A stretch of 25,000 nt of DNA from Nymphaea colorata (GCF_008831285.2 NW_022204660.1:52501-77500), one strand, 5' to 3'; positions 6,301 through 16,283 are shown, counted from the first letter of the stretch. Made by a program: numbers and translations. Notes: generated by a model from the letters alone, not told the origin.

Positions 6301-8559
6301 ACCCAAATGCTCAAGAAGGGAGCTTTCTCATGGACCGACAAGTCAAAGGCCGCGTTCGATAAATTGAAGACAGCCTTGATGACAGCCCCCGTGCTCACGT
6401 TACCCAACTTCACCAAGACGTTCACGATAGAGACAGATGCGTGCGACGTGGGAGTTGGGGCAGTCCTCGGACAAGAGGGGCATCCCATTGCGTACATGTC
6501 GAAGGCACTCACTAGCCGTGCCAAACCTCTTTCAACCTATGAGAAAGAGTTACTCGCCATTGTCATCGCAGTGGAGAAATGGCGTCCATACCTCATAGGG
6601 CGCAGGTTCATAGTCAGGACCGACCAGAACAGCTTGAAGTATATGCTCAAGCAACGAGTCTCTACCCCTACGCAGCAAAGATGGCTAGCGAAACTTCTAG
6701 GGTACGACTTCGAGATTGAGTACAAACGAGGTCCTGAGAACACGGCAGCGGATTCCCTTTCGAGGTTAACCGAGCAATTGATGACACTTTCAGTGGTCAG
6801 CACGAGTTTGTGGGATAGATTGGCCGACGATCAGCAGGCTGATCCAAATTTAAAATTGATCAAGACATCCCTTTCCCAAAACCCGGGCTCCATACCTCTT
6901 TATTCGGTTAAGGGGAACATCCTTTACAGGAAGAACCGTGCAGTGGTTCCTTCCGCATCTGAACTTAAAAGAGAGCTCCTGCAGCACTTTCATGACTCGC
7001 CAGCTGCAGGACATGAAGGGGTCGCGAAGACCATTAGCAGAGTCAAGACCCAGTTCTGGTGGCAAGGACTGAAGGCCGAAGTGCAGCGATATATACGCCA
7101 GTGTATTGTGTGTCAGAGAGAGAAATATGAGGCCATCAAACCTCCAGGGCATCTCAATCCTCTCCCAATCCCCACCAAGCCATGGACTGACATTACCATG
7201 GACTTTATTGATGCCATGCCTCGATCAGAAGGGAAAGAGGCCGTGCTTGTTGTAGTGGATCGGCTGACCAAGTACAGCCATTTTGCACCATTGCCACGCC
7301 TGTACCAAGGGCCATTAGTGGCTAACGTCTTCCAAGAGTTCATCGGGAAGCTCCACGGAATGCCTCAGACCATTGTCTGTGATAGAGACTCGATCTTCAT
7401 GAGTGCATTCTGGAAGGAATACATGAAGACGATGGGTACAGATCTTCGGTTTAGTACTGCTCATCACCCGCAGACCGACGGGCAGAGTGAAATAGTGAAC
7501 AGGTCCTTAGAGACTTACTTGCGTTGCTTCGCAGGAGAAAGGCCCAACTCCTGGGTCAAATTTCTATCCTGGGCAGAGTGGTCATACAACACAAGTTGGC
7601 ACTCTACCACAGGGATGACACCGTACGAAGCCGTCTATGGATATCCACCTCCATCCATTCCACGATATGAAGGAGGTAGCGCTACAGAAGACAACGTAGA
7701 CTGCGAGTTACGAACTCGTGAGGCGGTTCTGGAGACCCTCAAACAGAACATGGCTAAGGCCCAGAACCGTATGAAGCAACTATACGACAAGGGTAGAAAG
7801 GATCGAGAGTTTACTGTCGGGCAGTACGTGTGGCTTAAGAGGTTGCCTCTTAAGCAAAGGTCTCTCATGGGACAGCCGTATTCCAAGCTTCTCCCACGTT
7901 ACTACGGGCCGTACCCAGTCTTGCAGAAGGTTGGGAAGGCGGCATACAGATTGGGATTGCCTAGAGAGGCACAGGTCCATCCGGTCTTTCACGTGACACG
8001 TCTGAAGCCTCATCATGGGGACGTGCCCTCAGAGGTGGAACATGTGCCCGACCAGCTACCTACGCCTTATAGAATTCTGAAGCACCGTTACGTACAGAGA
8101 CAGGGTAGAACAAGGCACGAAGTTTTGGTAGAATGGCAAGGTCCAGACCATGGCACCTCCTGGGAAGAATTCAGAGCAGTCGCTCATAGGTTCCCCTCTA
8201 CAAGCGCTCGAGGACAAGCGCAATTTAGGGAGGGGGAATCTGTTACGGGCCTAGGTGAAGGACCGTACCCAAGCGAGCCCGAGCAAGGCGAGCCGAGCCA
8301 GAGAAAGAGAAAAGCGTCGGATCTTTGGGCTCACTCCCTGCAAAAGCATATCGCACATCCTGGGGAGGTTGAAGATGCACTGCAACCAGTTGCAGAGGGT
8401 GGAGTGGGTGGCGCAACCAGGTCCAAGTGCATAAGAAGCGAGGCCGAACCTCAAGGCGATCCGGTACTAGTAGTAGGAAACCCCGAACGAGCTAAGGTAG
8501 AACTCGATAAGGCTCCTTTGTTTGAGACCCTTGAGGCACCTAAGGATTCGAAGCCTTAG
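3334..8559 (+). CDS. Gag-Pol polyprotein with chromodomain, upstream copy (1741 aa, intact)
   Basis: This single frame encodes capsid and all replication enzymes. In order: three 11-residue repeats beginning D55, D66 and D77 (probable coiled coil); a retrotransposon Gag domain at about 217-360; a zinc knuckle with C444, C447, H455 and C457; an almost pure Ser/Asp/Glu tract at 467-494; aspartic protease DSGA at 550-553; RT at about 740-920 with D825 and FFDD at 887-890; RNase H with D1035 and D1097; an integrase zinc finger (H1220, H1227, C1257, C1260); the integrase core D1290, D1350, E1386 with exactly 35 residues between the last two; GPY at 1525-1527; and a chromodomain at about 1577-1613. 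The last 105 codons lie in the 3' LTR and carry a basic QRKRK patch. I chose ATG 3334 because upstream codons to 3238 are open but contain no ATG. No frameshift separates gag from pol. It differs from the downstream copy at residues 94 (P versus L) and 121 (Y versus C). Confidence 0.95.
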   Translation: MGKSKKQLPLEENPVLEEAPQPQEEPAQAESVELQDPMVGRMTHIERELIRMRRDMDRQDSMRRTDMERQDSARQKDMDEFRSMFRLLSASIKPPQEAVTQGPMPSRRDKGKGIADGHNNYFTDNEVDPRVSHVGTSMEGARNHRMGPHLAPQSGPTFRPPYDDHPRAQPRIQRFANSSQNQTIYDSEEEEESPQQRRRNERAQPRNDERRTPTVRYDFPKFHGEQLREWMFMAERYFVCHRVPRDEWIETAAANMTGEATSFYLWFVHKTYDPTWEKFKKSLQVRFGDSTFIDYDEDLKNLVQTTTVQAYQKQFERLASMVQWSEKALIGAFKGGLKQEVKLEMKVQRFESLEECFGMARIYEERIEERRAMKKARKFEKQKKKPSHSSAHKFRGNEIIPYHKGRDYKPGDKGYQPTPKSGRGPPTRYLTPKQMEEYRRKGLCFRCEEKWDKNHQCKSYNRIMVLSDSESDSESNTSSSSDSDESSSSSSEEEVYHKRPSKSKAKEETTTPETKEGGDESLHSMTDPHKPNAMRVFGRINGHKVLILLDSGATNNFLTEEAARRCKVALRDSKPQTIIVGGGYRLKCLHEGQGMEVVLNKKAFSIDFLVIPLEGVDLVLGMPWFLSWKSINWDVKSFTMTFTPEGEEEPVVIQGLTGNARPKAAQRCLNHEQPACWVLALATDVPGPDKENEGPIPASIQKVIDGFPEVFDEPKGLPPKRAYDHRIILTQGAEPVNVRPYRYGHSQKAEIERLVKEMLQSDIIRPSCSPFSSPVLLVKKKDNTWRFCVDYRALNEVTVKDRHPIPVIDELLDELAGATIFSKIDLRAGYHQIRMYDEDVLKTAFRTHDGHYEFLVMPFGLTNAPATFQRCMNDVFRKYLRNFILVFFDDILIYSKSEALHQKHLEITLQILKEHQLFAKMSKCSFGQSSIDYLGHIVSRDGVRADPEKLRAMERWPLPKDLKGLRGFLGLTGYYRRFIQGYGIIAQPLTQMLKKGAFSWTDKSKAAFDKLKTALMTAPVLTLPNFTKTFTIETDACDVGVGAVLGQEGHPIAYMSKALTSRAKPLSTYEKELLAIVIAVEKWRPYLIGRRFIVRTDQNSLKYMLKQRVSTPTQQRWLAKLLGYDFEIEYKRGPENTAADSLSRLTEQLMTLSVVSTSLWDRLADDQQADPNLKLIKTSLSQNPGSIPLYSVKGNILYRKNRAVVPSASELKRELLQHFHDSPAAGHEGVAKTISRVKTQFWWQGLKAEVQRYIRQCIVCQREKYEAIKPPGHLNPLPIPTKPWTDITMDFIDAMPRSEGKEAVLVVVDRLTKYSHFAPLPRLYQGPLVANVFQEFIGKLHGMPQTIVCDRDSIFMSAFWKEYMKTMGTDLRFSTAHHPQTDGQSEIVNRSLETYLRCFAGERPNSWVKFLSWAEWSYNTSWHSTTGMTPYEAVYGYPPPSIPRYEGGSATEDNVDCELRTREAVLETLKQNMAKAQNRMKQLYDKGRKDREFTVGQYVWLKRLPLKQRSLMGQPYSKLLPRYYGPYPVLQKVGKAAYRLGLPREAQVHPVFHVTRLKPHHGDVPSEVEHVPDQLPTPYRILKHRYVQRQGRTRHEVLVEWQGPDHGTSWEEFRAVAHRFPSTSARGQAQFREGESVTGLGEGPYPSEPEQGEPSQRKRKASDLWAHSLQKHIAHPGEVEDALQPVAEGGVGGATRSKCIRSEAEPQGDPVLVVGNPERAKVELDKAPLFETLEAPKDSKP
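8227..8238 (+). other. Polypurine tract (upstream element)
   Basis: AGGGAGGGGGAA lies two bases (TC) before the TGTTA that starts LTR B. Such tracts survive RNase H and prime plus-strand DNA. Here the tract is also translated, as it lies inside the gag-pol frame just after the chromodomain. Confidence 0.9.
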
Positions 8560-11500
8560 GCGAATGACTGGTCACGTAGGCCAGCCCTTGACCCAACACC
8601 GAAGTGCGGGCGGCTTCCCGCACGAGGTCCCCACCCTGGGCTCACAAGGCTCAGGGGCGGTTTAGTTTTAGCGAGTAGCGCTTAGCCGTTTTCTAGTCCT
8701 AGTCGTTTTAGACTTAGGCGTTTTCCTTCGAGTTGTGTGGGTTAAGTCTAGCGCGTGCCTAGTGGAGCGGGCTGTGCTCCACGCCAAGGGGATTCGAACT
8801 TAACCCCTTTAACTCCAGAGCTGGGCGGGATAGCGCCCTCACTTGTAAATACAGATTTGATATTGGAACCGGTCGACTTGTGACCCGGTCCGAGTAGGCT
8901 TAGTATTTATTCTTTTGGATCTCTTTGTAAAGGAGGCTTTTGAGAAATAAGAATTTTTGCACGGTGTGGCTCTCTCTCCCCTCTCGAGGTCCCCCTCTAG
9001 GCTCTCGCATTCTCTACTCGAGTAGGAGAATCCGTCCCTTAGAGGTTTTTTCCGAATACCCTTTGAGATCCGGCGTCCGCGTAGACGAAGGCTCGAGGTA
9101 ACAAAGGCGCAAGGTAGGCCCTCCTCATCGGTGGTGATCCTCCCGACGTGACCACGGTAAGCTCCCTCATCGAAGCTGCAAAAAGCTCGAACGGTGCCTT
9201 CTCTTCGATCACGGGAGAGTTGAAAGACCGGCCGAGCGATTGGGAAGAAGAAGGCTGCAGTCCAGCTTTCTAACGACGGTGAAAAGGTTAGTACTTTGAT
9301 AGTTGGAGTGATTTCGTTTAGGCTTCGGCTGTTGGCATTGGGCGCCTCACCTAGGGGTCTAGGCTTATACTCGGTGTACCCGAAGTGTTAGTTTAGCACA
9401 GTCCTACGGTGTCCCTCCCTTGGAACAGTCTTAGTCCTATTCGACTTCTCCCATCTATCGGGTACGACTTTGGCCAAATCGCACCCCCGGGGTGTTAAGG
9501 AGTTACAATCGACTCCTTGGTGCTCTCGGGTGTTCCTGCACAAACAGAGGTCCAGCAAGCTCCCGACACCCAAGTCTGAAGATTCAGCCGGCAAACCAAG
9601 CCAGGACCAGCACCATTGGAATCGCCATCAAGCAAGGATTGAGATAAGTAAATTCGGGCGTATTTCCACGGTGAGAAGCTATTCCGGTAATCAGCCGGAA
9701 TCCTGTTTAAGCCAGTCGCCGCTGCAATTTCCGGCGACCTCCATTGCCCTTGGAGAAGAAGACGTCCTTGCCCCTGTCGCAGTCAAAGGCCGCAGCAGAC
9801 AGCAAGGGCACCGTGGTCATTCGGTTCAACATTGGAACCCTAGCCGCCGGCGCCTCCTCGCGCGAGCCTTCCACCTCGGACGTCAACTCTAAGGTAAGTC
9901 TCTCCCAACCCTTCATCCAGCCACGTGTCGCCATCATAGAACCCTTCCGGATTCACTCCTCCACGTGTCAACCTCCGAGCGTCTCATCCTAATCAGTCCC
10001 CCTCGGATCACGCGCGGCCTGATTTGGCTAATCCCCTAGCCGTGTGTGATTCCTCCCTTCCTTTCTCGTGTTCTTTTCCTCGTGGTATCAACCCTAGTCG
10101 CAGTCTCCCTCAGCCGTCCATCCTCCACGTGTCGTGCATCCAGCTCGTCATCGCCTCCACGTTATCAGCCCGAGTCTCCACCTCGCCCTCAGCTGGCCCC
10201 ACGGGTCCCTTGTGCGAGCGCCACCTCACCCGGCGCGACCTGGCCTTTCCTCGTTAACGCGCCCTTCACGCGCTAACGCCCCCCCCTCGCCAACGCGCTA
10301 CCGTGTGCTATTTCCGGCAACACCCAGCCGCAGCCACTTCTCCGTTGCCCCCTCCTCCAGCTCGCAAACCCTAGCCGCATTCCCTTATCGCGTCCCTTCC
10401 TCGCCCTCCATCGTGCCACGTGTCAAGTATCCGGCGCATTTCCTTGGCACGACCAGCCAAGCCTTTGACCGCACCTAACTAGGTAGCCTCTCGCGCCGGC
10501 CTCGACCCTAGGCTCCCCCTCCCTTGTCGACTTTGACCTAGGCTTACGTTGACCGAACCCTAGTCTACTTAGGAAGTCAACACCCCACCTAGCCTCCTTC
10601 GTTGACCGAAACTAGACGACCCGAGCTTAACTCGAGTGTCCCTCCTTGACCTAGTTCACCCGGACCTATCACTCGGTCCTGTAGTCAACCTCCTTAGTAG
10701 AAACCCTTGGCCACCTCCGAGTCCGAAGCGACTCAATTCCCGTGAGCTTAGACTCGTCCTAGGCTAGCCAAGTTAACCTCCCTCTAGTTAGGTAACCCGT
10801 ATTCCCCACCTAAGACTCAAGATCCTTCGGCCTACCCCAGCCTTTGCCAATCTTGACTAGACCGGCCACCTATAGAGCCCCCTCGCACCTAGCCCATCCT
10901 CGGCCTTAGTTAGGATTAGGAGACCGCGCGGGATAGCCTCACCGCTTTCCCGTGCCAGGCCGGCGCTTCACTCGCGCCTTGGCCCTTCATCCGTCGGCCA
11001 GACCGACGCACGTGGCCGAGCCACTCCGGCGACAGGCAGGTCGGCTAGCCCTTGTGGTTTTAGCCCCCCTCGTCGTCACGACACCTCAGGCAGCACCCGC
11101 GTGACAGGTGGTCGCGCCCTATGCCACTCTTGCGGTTGTGCCTCTGCTTCCCTGTGGCCGAGACCGATCGGTCATTCGCCTGACGTCCGGTCGACAGCAC
11201 CTCCACCACCGCGGCCGACCTGATCGCATCCCTCCTGCAGAGCGCTGCAACCGACAGGCGACAGCGTCGCCGGCCAGTTCGTGACTCGCGACCGGCACTC
11301 GGAAGCCGGCCGCTTCCCTTGCGGCAGCAACCCCGCGGCCCGCGACGCCCTTGCAGCAGTAGCTCCGTGGAGGCTCGCCTCAAGTGGCCTTCTGTACCGT
11401 TGCTGCAATACCCGGGGCTGTGCTTTCTCCCCGGGTTCTTCATTCGGTTAAGCCAAGCCCGGCTTGGCTGGTAACGCCCTCCTCCCCCTTGTAAGCACGG

Positions 11501-11966
11501 GCGGGTGTTTTGATTTGAGTTCTAGGTTGCATCTAGTTTGTTTTTGTTTGAATTTTTAGCCCGGGCTCAGTCCCTCGTCCCCTACGCGGCACCTCGAAGG
11601 CACAAGTGCCAACGACACGGCCGCCACGGGACTTGTCCTACCTATTGGGTTCGGGTGTGGTTTGCTCGATAGATTGTGGTTTGCGTGTGATTGCGAGTGA
11701 GTTGCGAGTGCTTAAGTGTATCGATCGCGCTTGTAAAGCCTCTCACCCATTCTAGTTTTGTAGTAGGATTCCCTTAGATAGGTTTTTGGGAAACCCAGCC
11801 TTTTGTATCCTTGTCCTATCGGGTTTGCGCCGGGGTCCTGTCCGGCCGGGTAGACAAGTGTATTAATTTGTTTAGGGTTTCGAATAATTTAGAGTGCTCC
11901 TCAAGAAGGTCTTGGGAACTTAGGGCTATTTCGGTTCGGTCTCATTTGGCCCGCCCGGGTAGTGCC
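8241..11966 (+). repeat. LTR B (3' LTR of upstream element; lacks terminal TAACA)
   Basis: It starts with TGTTACGGG directly after the polypurine tract and is 3726 bases long, five short of the 3731 expected, because it stops at TAGTGCC and LTR C begins at the next base. The first 319 bases encode the C-terminus and stop codon of gag-pol. Then come a hairpin array (8604-8889), an AATAAG poly(A)-like string at 8946-8951, a near-palindrome with 11-bp arms and one bulge (9009-9031), and the same regulatory clusters as in LTR A. No other gene is supported from 8560 to 11966. Confidence 0.95.
8604..8889 (+). other. Array of six stem-loops just after the gag-pol stop codon, in the LTR
   Basis: Six arms can be read. 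GTGCGGG/CCCGCAC is at 8604-8623. An 8-bp stem with one G-U pair is at 8634-8656. GTGGAGC/GCTCCAC is at 8762-8782. AAGGGG/CCCCTT is at 8786-8809. GGGCG/CGCCC is at 8823-8838. ACCGGTC/GACCCGGT with one bulge is at 8868-8889. The array starts 45 bases after the stop codon, so it would lie in the 3' untranslated part of the RNA. Copies are at 12330-12615 (LTR C) and 21554-21839 (LTR D). Confidence 0.65.
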
Positions 11967-11972
11967 TGTTAC
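11961..11972 (+). other. Direct LTR-LTR junction with 5-base loss
   Basis: The sequence runs AGTGCC|TGTTAC, with LTR B ending at 11966 and LTR C starting at 11967. In LTRs A, C and D the same GTGCC is followed by TAACA. There is no target-site duplication or filler. This is the form of a two-LTR circle junction joined by end-joining with loss of terminal bases, here found between two chromosomal copies. Confidence 0.9.
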
Positions 11973-12285
11973 GGGCCTAGGTGAAGGACCGTACCCAAGC
12001 GAGCCCGAGCAAGGCGAGCCGAGCCAGAGAAAGAGAAAAGCGTCGGATCTTTGGGCTCACTCCCTGCAAAAGCATATCGCACATCCTGGGGAGGTTGAAG
12101 ATGCACTGCAACCAGTTGCAGAGGGTGGAGTGGGTGGCGCAACCAGGTCCAAGTGCATAAGAAGCGAGGCCGAACCTCAAGGCGATCCGGTACTAGTAGT
12201 AGGAAACCCCGAACGAGCTAAGGTAGAACTCGATAAGGCTCCTTTGTTTGAGACCCTTGAGGCACCTAAGGATTCGAAGCCTTAG
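11967..12285 (+). pseudogene. Orphan copy of the gag-pol C-terminal tail in the 5' LTR
   Basis: Because gag-pol ends inside the 3' LTR, the 5' LTR carries the same 105 codons and stop without the rest of the gene. The frame is open and unchanged relative to the other copies, but it has no ATG of its own and no domain upstream. It is a by-product of LTR duplication in reverse transcription, not an independent gene. Confidence 0.85.
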
Positions 12286-15200
12286 GCGAATGACTGGTCA
12301 CGTAGGCCAGCCCTTGACCCAACACCGAAGTGCGGGCGGCTTCCCGCACGAGGTCCCCACCCTGGGCTCACAAGGCTCAGGGGCGGTTTAGTTTTAGCGA
12401 GTAGCGCTTAGCCGTTTTCTAGTCCTAGTCGTTTTAGACTTAGGCGTTTTCCTTCGAGTTGTGTGGGTTAAGTCTAGCGCGTGCCTAGTGGAGCGGGCTG
12501 TGCTCCACGCCAAGGGGATTCGAACTTAACCCCTTTAACTCCAGAGCTGGGCGGGATAGCGCCCTCACTTGTAAATACAGATTTGATATTGGAACCGGTC
12601 GACTTGTGACCCGGTCCGAGTAGGCTTAGTATTTATTCTTTTGGATCTCTTTGTAAAGGAGGCTTTTTGAGAAATAAGAATTTTTGCACGGTGTGGCTCT
12701 CTCTCCCCTCTCGAGGTCCCCCTCTAGGCTCTCGCATTCTCTACTCGAGTAGGAGAATCCGTCCCTTAGAGGTTTTTTTCCGAATACCCTTTGAGATCCG
12801 GCGTCCGCGTAGACGAAGGCTCGAGGTAACAAAGGCGCAAGGTAGGCCCTCCTCATCGGTGGTGATCCTCCCGACGTGACCACGGTAAGCTCCCTCATCG
12901 AAGCTGCAAAAAGCTCGAACGGTGCCTTCTCTTCGATCACGGGAGAGTTGAAAGACCGGCCGAGCGATTGGGAAGAAGAAGGCTGCAGTCCAGCTTTCTA
13001 ACGACGGTGAAAAGGTTAGTACTTTGATAGTTGGAGTGATTTCGTTTAGGCTTCGGCTGTTGGCATTGGGCGCCTCACCTAGGGGTCTAGGCTTATACTC
13101 GGTGTACCCGAAGTGTTAGTTTAGCACAGTCCTACGGTGTCCCTCCCTTGGAACAGTCTTAGTCCTATTCGACTTCTCCCATCTATCGGGTACGACTTTG
13201 GCCAAATCGCACCCCCGGGGTGTTAAGGAGTTACAATCGACTCCTTGGTGCTCTCGGGTGTTCCTGCACAAACAGAGGTCCAGCAAGCTCCCGACACCCA
13301 AGTCTGAAGATTCAGCCGGCAAACCAAGCCAGGACCAGCACCATTGGAATCGCCATCAAGCAAGGATTGAGATAAGTAAATTCGGGCGTATTTCCACGGT
13401 GAGAAGCTATTCCGGTAATCAGCCGGAATCCTGTTTAAGCCAGTCGCCGCTGCAATTTCCGGCGACCTCCATTGCCCTTGGAGAAGAAGACGTCCTTGCC
13501 CCTGTCGCAGTCAAAGGCCGCAGCAGACAGCAAGGGCACCGTGGTCATTCGGTTCAACATTGGAACCCTAGCCGCCGGCGCCTCCTCGCGCGAGCCTTCC
13601 ACCTCGGACGTCAACTCTAAGGTAAGTCTCTCCCAACCCTTCATCCAGCCACGTGTCGCCATCATAGAACCCTTCCGGATTCACTCCTCCACGTGTCAAC
13701 CTCCGAGCGTCTCATCCTAATCAGTCCCCCTCGGATCACGCGCGGCCTGATTTGGCTAATCCCCTAGCCGTGTGTGATTCCTCCCTTCCTTTCTCGTGTT
13801 CTTTTCCTCGTGGTATCAACCCTAGTCGCAGTCTCCCTCAGCCGTCCATCCTCCACGTGTCGTGCATCCAGCTCGTCATCGCCTCCACGTTATCAGCCCG
13901 AGTCTCCACCTCGCCCTCAGCTGGCCCCACGGGTCCCTTGTGCGAGCGCCACCTCACCCGGCGCGACCTGGCCTTTCCTCGTTAACGCGCCCTTCACGCG
14001 CTAACGCCCCCCCTCGCCAACGCGCTACCGTGTGCTATTTCCGGCAACACCCAGCCGCAGCCACTTCTCCGTTGCCCCCTCCTCCAGCTCGCAAACCCTA
14101 GCCGCATTCCCTTATCGCGTCCCTTCCTCGCCCTCCATCGTGCCACGTGTCAAGTATCCGGCGCATTTCCTTGGCACGACCAGCCAAGCCTTTGACCGCA
14201 CCTAACTAGGTAGCCTCTCGCGCCGGCCTCGACCCTAGGCTCCCCCTCCCTTGTCGACTTTGACCTAGGCTTACGTTGACCGAACCCTAGTCTACTTAGG
14301 AAGTCAACACCCCACCTAGCCTCCTTCGTTGACCGAAACTAGACGACCCGAGCTTAACTCGAGTGTCCCTCCTTGACCTAGTTCACCCGGACCTATCACT
14401 CGGTCCTGTAGTCAACCTCCTTAGTAGAAACCCTTGGCCACCTCCGAGTCCGAAGCGACTCAATTCCCGTGAGCTTAGACTCGTCCTAGGCTAGCCAAGT
14501 TAACCTCCCTCTAGTTAGGTAACCCGTATTCCCCACCTAAGACTCAAGATCCTTCGGCCTACCCCAGCCTTTGCCAATCTTGACTAGACCGGCCACCTAT
14601 AGAGCCCCCTCGCACCTAGCCCATCCTCGGCCTTAGTTAGGATTAGGAGACCGCGCGGGATAGCCTCACCGCTTTCCCGTGCCAGGCCGGCGCTTCACTC
14701 GCGCCTTGGCCCTTCATCCGTCGGCCAGACCGACGCACGTGGCCGAGCCACTCCGGCGACAGGCAGGTCGGCTAGCCCTTGTGGTTTTAGCCCCCCTCGT
14801 CGTCACGACACCTCAGGCAGCACCCGCGTGACAGGTGGTCGCGCCCTATGCCACTCTTGCGGTTGTGCCTCTGCTTCCCTGTGGCCGAGACCGATCGGTC
14901 ATTCGCCTGACGTCCGGTCGACAGCACCTCCACCACCGCGGCCGACCTGATCGCATCCCTCCTGCAGAGCGCTGCAACCGACAGGCGACAGCGTCGCCGG
15001 CCAGTTCGTGACTCGCGACCGGCACTCGGAAGCCGGCCGCTTCCCTTGCGGCAGCAACCCCGCGGCCCGCGACGCCCTTGCAGCAGTAGCTCCGTGGAGG
15101 CTCGCCTCAAGTGGCCTTCTGTACCGTTGCTGCAATACCCGGGGCTGTGCTTTCTCCCCGGGTTCTTCATTCGGTTAAGCCAAGCCCGGCTTGGCTGGTA

Positions 15201-15698
15201 ACGCCCTCCTCCCCCTTGTAAGCACGGGCGGGTGTTTTGATTTGAGTTCTAGGTTGCATCTAGTTTGTTTTTGTTTGAATTTTTAGCCCGGGCTCAGTCC
15301 CTCGTCCCCTACGCGGCACCTCGAAGGCACAAGTGCCAACGACACGGCCGCCACGGGACTTGTCCTACCTATTGGGTTCGGGTGTGGTTTGCTCGATAGA
15401 TTGTGGTTTGCGTGTGATTGCGAGTGAGTTGCGAGTGCTTAAGTGTATCGATCGCGCTTGTAAAGCCTCTCACCCATTCTAGTTTTGTAGTAGGATTCCC
15501 TTAGATAGGTTTTTGGGAAACCCAGCCTTTTGTATCCTTGTCCTATCGGGTTTGCGCCGGGGTCCTGTCCGGCCGGGTAGACAAGTGTATTAATTTGTTT
15601 AGGGTTTCGAATAATTTAGAGTGCTCCTCAAGAAGGTCTTGGGAACTTAGGGCTATTTCGGTTCGGTCTCATTTGGCCCGCCCGGGTAGTGCCTAACA
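11967..15698 (+). repeat. LTR C (5' LTR of downstream element)
   Basis: It is 3732 bases long, starts TGTTACGGG and ends TAACA. Relative to LTR B it has one extra T at 12664-12668, one extra T in the run near 12773, and one C fewer in the run near 14007. It carries the same motif clusters and hairpins as the other LTRs. Apart from the orphan gag-pol tail at its start I see no gene in it. Confidence 0.96.
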
Positions 15699-16283
15699 AT
15701 TGGTATCAGAGCCCTCTTGAGGAGAAACCGGACTTCTTATTGCACTTGGACCGAGAAGAGCAACTTCAAAGGACAGATCGAAGAAGGAATTCAGTCAGTG
15801 CAGATTCGGTTTTCTGGTTTTCTTGATTTTCTAAGCAGGTTTTGGCCTTAGTTCCTACGGTATTCAGTCTTCCGCAGCGTTTTATATAGTGTTGTTCCAC
15901 GGCTTGGCTTGCTCCCCTTTAGCAAGTCTAGGGAAGTACACCTTGTACTCCCGAGGGTAGCCAAACTCGAGGTACGTCACCAAGACACCAGGCGGGTGTG
16001 GTGATTTAGGCTCCTAGAGCCCGGCCAAGAGTGAAGCGGGACTGCCGAGGCACTAGGTGAGTGCGGCAGTAGGCGGGCCAACCCGTCTCCTTTGCTAACG
16101 AACACACGGGCAGCAACAGGGCAGCGGCAGCGTGTGGACAGGTTAGGTTAGTTTTAAGAGTGGCAGTGGCCAGCCTTTGGATTTTGAGAGTGGCAGCTTA
16201 GATCTTGCTTTGGATACAGCGTAGTTAGGTTTTTTCAGTTGTTCACGGTGTTGCCTTGGAAGTTTTCAGCCCGCGCCTTACAA
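15699..16283 (+). other. Untranslated leader of downstream element
   Basis: By eye this is identical to the leader at 2749-3333. Stem-loops are at 15908-15926, 15931-15952 and 16041-16070, and the candidate acceptor AG is at 16237-16238. No gene is seen in it. Confidence 0.75.
15701..15713 (+). other. Primer-binding site for initiator tRNA-Met (downstream element)
   Basis: TGGTATCAGAGCC starts two bases after LTR C ends and is identical to the upstream element's site. It is enclosed by the 10-bp inverted repeat arms at 15624-15633 and 15715-15724. Confidence 0.95.

Larger units (their letters stand above)
1..11966 (+). mobile_element. Ty3/gypsy chromovirus LTR retrotransposon, upstream copy (5' end cut by window)
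   Basis: This element consists of a partial 5' LTR (1-2748), an internal region with one gag-pol frame (2749-8240) and a 3' LTR (8241-11966). The sequence shows a tRNA-iMet primer site just after the 5' LTR, a purine tract just before the 3' LTR, the domain order protease-RT-RNase H-integrase that defines Ty3/gypsy, and a C-terminal chromodomain. Position 1 aligns with 9224 in the 3' LTR, so about 983 bases of the 5' LTR lie outside the window. The two LTRs align over 2743 bases with no length change. The 3' LTR ends at ...TAGTGCC without the usual TAACA and is followed at once by a second element. Clade placement as Reina-like rests on remembered motif wording and is an inference. Confidence 0.95.

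Noticed and set aside
8786-8809. tRNA-like B-box (GTTCGAATC on the minus strand)
   Set aside because: The bases around it form a 6-bp hairpin with a 12-base loop rather than a T-arm; no cloverleaf or A-box could be fitted.
8241-11966. An env-like third gene between integrase and the LTR
   Set aside because: The gag-pol frame continues directly into the LTR, leaving no internal space, and no signal peptide or membrane segment is present in the tail.
11955-12000. Nested insertion of the second element into the end of LTR B
   Set aside because: No 5-bp duplication is visible, and the displaced TAACA plus duplicated target expected after LTR D is absent; the right flank is AGTGCTCTCC.
11962-12285. 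Separate 107-residue gene at the start of LTR C
   Set aside because: It is the gag-pol C-terminal tail copied with the LTR; its apparent start is a GTG created by the junction.
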